NCBI GenBank assembly: GCA_030153045.1
Contig: JASLID010000010.1
Location: 1 to 64,000 of the forward strand
Reading direction: 5' to 3'
DNA: 64,000 nt
Source of the DNA: Flavobacterium sp.
GTDB taxonomy: Bacteria > Bacteroidota > Bacteroidia > Flavobacteriales > Flavobacteriaceae
Shown here: positions 61,052 through 64,000 of the stretch, piece by piece
Position numbering within the stretch: the stretch's first letter is position 1
How the letters are laid out: the number at the start of each line of letters is the position of its first letter
Notes under the pieces: model-generated
Seen by the model: only the letters and a program-made list of their open reading frames with translations
Told to the model about the DNA's origin: nothing
The model's database searches: none
Made by a program: the position numbers and the translations under genes

Positions 61052-61982
61052 CTTTTCCTTCAACTGTTTAAACAACTTTTTCGCGTCTTTCAATTTAAAA
61101 AGCTGAGTTCCTTCATTCATCGTTGCTGCTGAACCACAAGAAACACCCCATCTAATGACTTCTTTTAAGCTTTTGTTTTGTGACAAAGCCCATACCAAGG
61201 CACCAACCATACTATCACCAGCACCAACAGTGCTTTTTCTAACCACATTAGGCGCTGAAACAAATTCTATTTCATCTTTTGTGACCAAAACAGCTCCTTT
61301 TGAACCAAGAGAAACCACAACAATTTCGGCATTTCCGTTTTTAATTAGTTTTTTTTTCAGCAACTTCAACTTCCTTTAATTTTAATTTTGGAGTGCCAAT
61401 TAGTTTTGCCAATTCTCCAATATTTGGTTTTACTAAATAGACTCCTGCTTTTAAAACCCTTCGCAAAGGTTCTCCTGAAGTATCAACAATAACTTTGGAG
61501 CCATTTTGCTTCGCTATTTCTACAATTCGTTGGTAGAAATTTATTGATAAATTTTTGTTTAAACTGCCACTAATCACTAAATAGTTGCACTTTAATTCTT
61601 TTACCTTATCAAGAATTGTTTGTTGTTCTGTTTCTGAGATTTCAGATCCAGGAAAACCAAAACGATATTGCGCATTGGTAATTTTGTCAAAACAAATAAA
61701 GTTTTCTCTCGTCCAGTTTTTTATTGGAATTATTTTTAAATCTATAATCTCTCGTTGCAGAATTTCTTTTAACATTGTTCCTGCAGATCCACCAGAAGTA
61801 AAAACGCACAACGAAGATCCGCCCAAACGACTGATTGCTTTGGAAACATTAATTCCACCACCACCCGCATCATAATGAGGTGTTTCGCATCTGATTTTTT
61901 GCTCCGGAATCAATCCTGAAAATATCGCGCTTTTGTCAAGAGAAGGGTTTACGGTTAAAGTAACAATATCAAATACTTTCAT
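61049..61982 (-). pseudogene. pfkB: PfkB-type phosphofructokinase, broken by one extra A in an A9 run
   Basis: Two frames together encode a 310-residue sugar kinase, one residue longer than E. coli PfkB (309). The first begins at 61982 (TLTVNPSLDKS, then PHYDAGGGGINVSKAISRLGG). The second carries the catalytic STVGAGDSMVGA and GSAATMNEGT. Segments such as RENFICF, VISGSLNK and IVDTSGEPLRRVLKAG match PfkB closely. The break is in the nine T (minus-strand A) at 61349-61357; removing one restores the frame as EVAEKKLIKNG. The enzyme would phosphorylate fructose 6-phosphate or a related sugar phosphate with ATP. As given, the gene encodes a truncated protein of 213 residues lacking the catalytic aspartate. 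Confidence 0.85.
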
Positions 61983-62150
61983 TTTTTAGATTTAATTTCA
62001 AGAGTTACTAAATTTAGTGAAAATTACAGTTCTAAAATCTCTAAAGCTTTGAAGCTTAAAATACTTTGCATTTTTATTACTTCTAAATTAGAACAATGAT
62101 TAACAATGTGTTTTTTGCATTTATACATTTAATCAATTCTTCCAAAACTG

Positions 62151-62158
62151 TATCTTTG
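62151..62158 (+). promoter_or_regulatory. -7 box of the WYL regulator gene
   Basis: TATCTTTG fits TAnnTTTG, 20 bases before the ATG. Confidence 0.45.
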
Positions 62159-62178
62159 AAAAAAAAGTTGCACTCTTT

Positions 62179-63138
62179 ATGATGGATGATTCTCCGAAAC
62201 GTTTTGACCGTATTATTGCTATTCTAATTCAGCTGCAATCGAAAAAGATTGTAAAAGCACAGGAACTGGCGGATCGTTTCGATGTCAGTTTGCGGACTAT
62301 TTATCGTGATATCCGTACACTGGAAGCATCGGGCGTGCCTATTTATAGTGAAGCGGGCGTTGGTTATGCTTTAGTAGACGGTTATCGTTTGCCTCCCGTG
62401 ATGTTTACCCGCGAAGAAGCCGGGAGTTTTATCGCTGCGGAAAAACTGATGCAGAAATTTACCGATACTGCATTAGGCAATCATTATGCTTCGGCGATGT
62501 ACAAACTCAAATCGGTGCTTAAAAGTTCGGATAAGGATTGGATTTCAGAAATTGAATCGAAAATACTGATACAGCCCTCACAGAAATTATTTAATGAGAA
62601 ATCGCCCAATGCCTTAAATATTCTCTTTGAAAGCATTGCCGAAAAAAAACAGGTCCTTCTTTTTTATCAGGCTTTTGATTCAGAAGCAGTCGTGGAAAGA
62701 ACCATTGAACCTGTGGGTGTTTTTCACGATCATAATTTTTGGTATGTGTTTGGGTACTGTCATTTGCGCAAAGATTATCGACAGTTTAGAACCGACCGCA
62801 TTCAGGAGATTAAAAAAACAGAACATCCTTTTTCGTTAGAACACAAACCTTTGGAAACCTATTTGAGTCAGAATAAGAAGAAAATGACTACGAAAGTCCG
62901 CATCTTAATGAATAAAAAAGAAGCGCGATATCTTACCTGGGAGCGAAAATACCATGGATTCGTATCGGAAAAGGAAGTGGGAGATCAGATGGAAATGACT
63001 TTTATGTGTCCGGATATTGAAGAAGGCTTCCCGCGTTGGTATCTGATGTTTGGCGATTGCTGTACCATCATAGAGCCCGAAAGACTCAAAGAACGTGTGT
63101 TGGAATTGCTGGAACTAAACAAAAGCAGACTGCTGTAA
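62179..63138 (+). CDS. HTH-WYL transcriptional regulator (YafY type)
   Basis: This 319-residue DNA-binding protein has an N-terminal HTH_11-type helix-turn-helix, KRFDRIIAILIQLQSKKIVKAQELADRFDVSLRTIYRDIRTL (about 6-50), and then YSEAGVGYALVDGYRLPPVMF. The C-terminal WYL domain (about 140-220) contains ERTIEPVGVFHDHNFWYVFGYC and FRTDRIQEIK, the WYL/WCX region thought to bind a nucleotide-like or small ligand. It is convergent with a DinB-family gene, a pairing common in Bacteroidetes and Firmicutes. Its target genes are unknown. The start is one of two adjacent ATGs. Confidence 0.9.
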   Translation: MMDDSPKRFDRIIAILIQLQSKKIVKAQELADRFDVSLRTIYRDIRTLEASGVPIYSEAGVGYALVDGYRLPPVMFTREEAGSFIAAEKLMQKFTDTALGNHYASAMYKLKSVLKSSDKDWISEIESKILIQPSQKLFNEKSPNALNILFESIAEKKQVLLFYQAFDSEAVVERTIEPVGVFHDHNFWYVFGYCHLRKDYRQFRTDRIQEIKKTEHPFSLEHKPLETYLSQNKKKMTTKVRILMNKKEARYLTWERKYHGFVSEKEVGDQMEMTFMCPDIEEGFPRWYLMFGDCCTIIEPERLKERVLELLELNKSRLL

Positions 63139-63142
63139 AAAG

Positions 63143-63181
63143 AAAAATCCTGAAAACGAGTACGTCATTTTCAGGATTTTA
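63143..63181. terminator. Bidirectional terminator between the WYL regulator and the DinB gene
   Basis: AAAATCCTGAAAA / TTTTCAGGATTTT hairpin of 13 bp with a loop of about 11 bases, followed by T. Confidence 0.82.
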
Positions 63182-63190
63182 CTATGCAAC

Positions 63191-63679
63191 TTATTCTCTT
63201 TCCCAGAAGAGAGGTGGTGCAATGCCTAACGCACGCAGGTATACGTATCCTTGCCCGCGGTGATGTACTTCGTTATCAATAAAATAAAGAATGTTCTGAA
63301 TGATTGGGAATTCGTATTGCCCGAAAAGATTAAAGGTTTCATTAAAATCTTCTACAGATAATTTCTCCCAGTTCTCGTTGATTTCTTTGGTTGCCTGATC
63401 CCATTTTTCCAGATATTGTGCTTTTGTAGTTAGGGCTTCGGTTTCTTTTTCTGTGAAAGGCAATACTTCACGGTTGACGATTCCTTTTAAAGCTGGTGAA
63501 GCAATGGCTAAAAGCTCGTCTGTTAGTTTTGCGAAAGTTCTCATTCCGCCTACAGAAAATTCGAAGAAATCTTTTTCCGGAAAAAGTTCAATTACGCGGC
63601 GTGTTAAGAAGCGGTGTCCTTGCCAGTGTCTTAATAAATCCTGAGAACTGATGACTTGAGGTACTGATAATGTGTCCAT
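63191..63679 (-). CDS. DinB-family four-helix metal-binding protein
   Basis: This 162-residue cytoplasmic protein of the DinB superfamily has histidines in SSQDLLRHWQGHRF and in NEVHHRGQGYVYLRALG. The latter is the same C-terminal motif as in the DinB protein at 7796-8287, but the rest differs, so they are distant relatives and not duplicates. The reaction is unknown; relatives transfer thiols or act in stress. It is convergent with the WYL regulator and might be its target. Confidence 0.88.
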   Translation of the reverse strand: MDTLSVPQVISSQDLLRHWQGHRFLTRRVIELFPEKDFFEFSVGGMRTFAKLTDELLAIASPALKGIVNREVLPFTEKETEALTTKAQYLEKWDQATKEINENWEKLSVEDFNETFNLFGQYEFPIIQNILYFIDNEVHHRGQGYVYLRALGIAPPLFWERE

Positions 63680-63794
63680 TTTGTTTGTTTTATTGTTATT
63701 AATAGTTCAAAATTAGAAGCGGTTGGTGACAACAGTTTGTCAGTAGGATTTTTTATTTTAAAATTATTTCACAAAACGCCCGAAGAAACCACAA

Positions 63795-63837
63795 AGCCAC
63801 ACAAAAAAATCTGTAAAAATCTGTGTAATCTGTGGCT
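63795..63837. repeat. Short repeats with an inverted pair AGCCACA / TGTGGCT
   Basis: AGCCACA (63795-63801) pairs with TGTGGCT (63831-63837), enclosing two or three copies of AATCTGT. Similar AATCTGTGTAATCTGTGG sequences are familiar from Flavobacteriaceae intergenic repeats. Confidence 0.45.
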
Positions 63838-63848
63838 AAAAAACTTTG

Positions 63849-63856
63849 TACCTTTG
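63849..63856 (+). promoter_or_regulatory. -7 box of thiL
   Basis: TACCTTTG fits TAnnTTTG; the thiL ATG is about 60 bases downstream. Confidence 0.45.
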
Positions 63857-63881
63857 CAACTTAGTAATATAAATATATAGT

Positions 63882-63911
63882 GAACGAAGAGATTGCTTCG
63901 TTCCTCGCAAT
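63882..63911. repeat. Nested inverted repeat of an interspersed repeat type
   Basis: GAACGAA (63882-63888) pairs with TTCGTTC (63897-63903), and ATTGC (63892-63896) pairs with GCAAT (63907-63911). The sequence (GATTGCTTCGTTCCTCGCAA) is a common intergenic repeat in many bacteria; I recall it from other genomes, not from a search. Confidence 0.5.
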
Positions 63912-63915
63912 GACT

Positions 63916-64000
63916 ATGATAGAAGATAAAACTCCACAAAGAACAAGCATAGCACAACTAGGCGAATTTGGTTTGATAGACCACTTGACCAAGCATTTTG
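63916..64000 (+). CDS. thiL: Thiamine-phosphate kinase, N-terminal part (truncated by the window edge)
   Basis: Only the first 28 residues are visible: MIEDKTPQRTSIAQLGEFGL, then IDHLTKHF. This matches the conserved opening of Flavobacterium ThiL, the ATP-dependent kinase that converts thiamine phosphate to thiamine diphosphate. The substrate and ATP sites lie beyond the window. An in-frame ATG two codons earlier (63910) is an alternative start. The leader carries two repeat elements. Confidence 0.75.
   Translation, partial: MIEDKTPQRTSIAQLGEFGLIDHLTKHF

Noticed and set aside
63769..63957. A 62-residue minus-strand frame near the right edge
   Set aside because: Its peptide HCEERSN is the well-known translation of an interspersed repeat, and it overlaps the thiL start on the other strand.

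Overview
The window looks like chromosome from a Flavobacterium-like member of the Flavobacteriaceae (Bacteroidota). The DNA is AT-rich. Start codons lack Shine-Dalgarno sequences, and many genes are preceded by the Bacteroidetes -7 box TAnnTTTG, sometimes with a TTTG -33 element. At least six secreted proteins end in, or very probably end in, a type IX secretion (T9SS) type A sorting domain with the YPNP signature. Most of the sequence is ordinary housekeeping chromosome with short accessory insertions; I see no prophage, rRNA operon, CRISPR array or intact insertion sequence.

Layout. 1-6.4 kb: tandem duplicated secreted metalloproteases and a third, smaller one. 6.4-12 kb: glutaryl-CoA dehydrogenase, a DinB-family protein, a DUF3050 protein, a T9SS cargo protein, a 2Fe-2S ferredoxin and tRNA-Ala. 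12-20 kb: a tetR-tolC-adaptor-RND efflux operon and a RomA/NAPE-PLD-like metallo-hydrolase that shares its operator. 20-28 kb: prenyl synthase, a beta-helix protein, and the sucA-sucB TCA-cycle pair. 28-34.5 kb: lipoproteins, a TetA-like MFS pump behind a structured RNA leader, a SprB-repeat adhesin-like cargo protein, and a divergent regulator/C1-peptidase pair. 34.6-41 kb: lpxH, a TPP-riboswitch TonB receptor, greA with an attenuator-like leader, a HIT protein and umuC-umuD. 41-47 kb: an M43 metalloprotease, ribF and bioB. 47-49.1 kb: an AT-rich accessory patch holding a STAS-GHKL ATPase, a DUF4325 STAS-like gene, a REP-like palindrome and a CAU tRNA. 49.2-60 kb: mce, rbfA, a LolC/E-like permease, a MATE pump, dusB, an L,D-transpeptidase, lepA behind a second copy of the structured RNA, and a T9SS cargo protein. 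61-64 kb: a frameshifted pfkB, a WYL regulator, a second DinB protein and the start of thiL.

How the parts fit. The efflux operon and the hydrolase carry nearly identical GGAAACT-N14-AGTTTCC palindromes over their promoters and probably form one TetR regulon. sucA and sucB supply E1 and E2 of 2-oxoglutarate dehydrogenase. The riboswitch ties the outer-membrane receptor to thiamine, whose diphosphate is the SucA cofactor.

The best candidates for something undescribed are the STAS-GHKL/DUF4325 module, the shared TetR operator pair, the two leader RNAs of one family, the greA leader terminator, and two probable leaderless mRNAs. Two genes (the GHKL ATPase and pfkB) are each broken by one extra base in a homopolymer. 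That may be sequencing error, real decay or transcriptional slippage.
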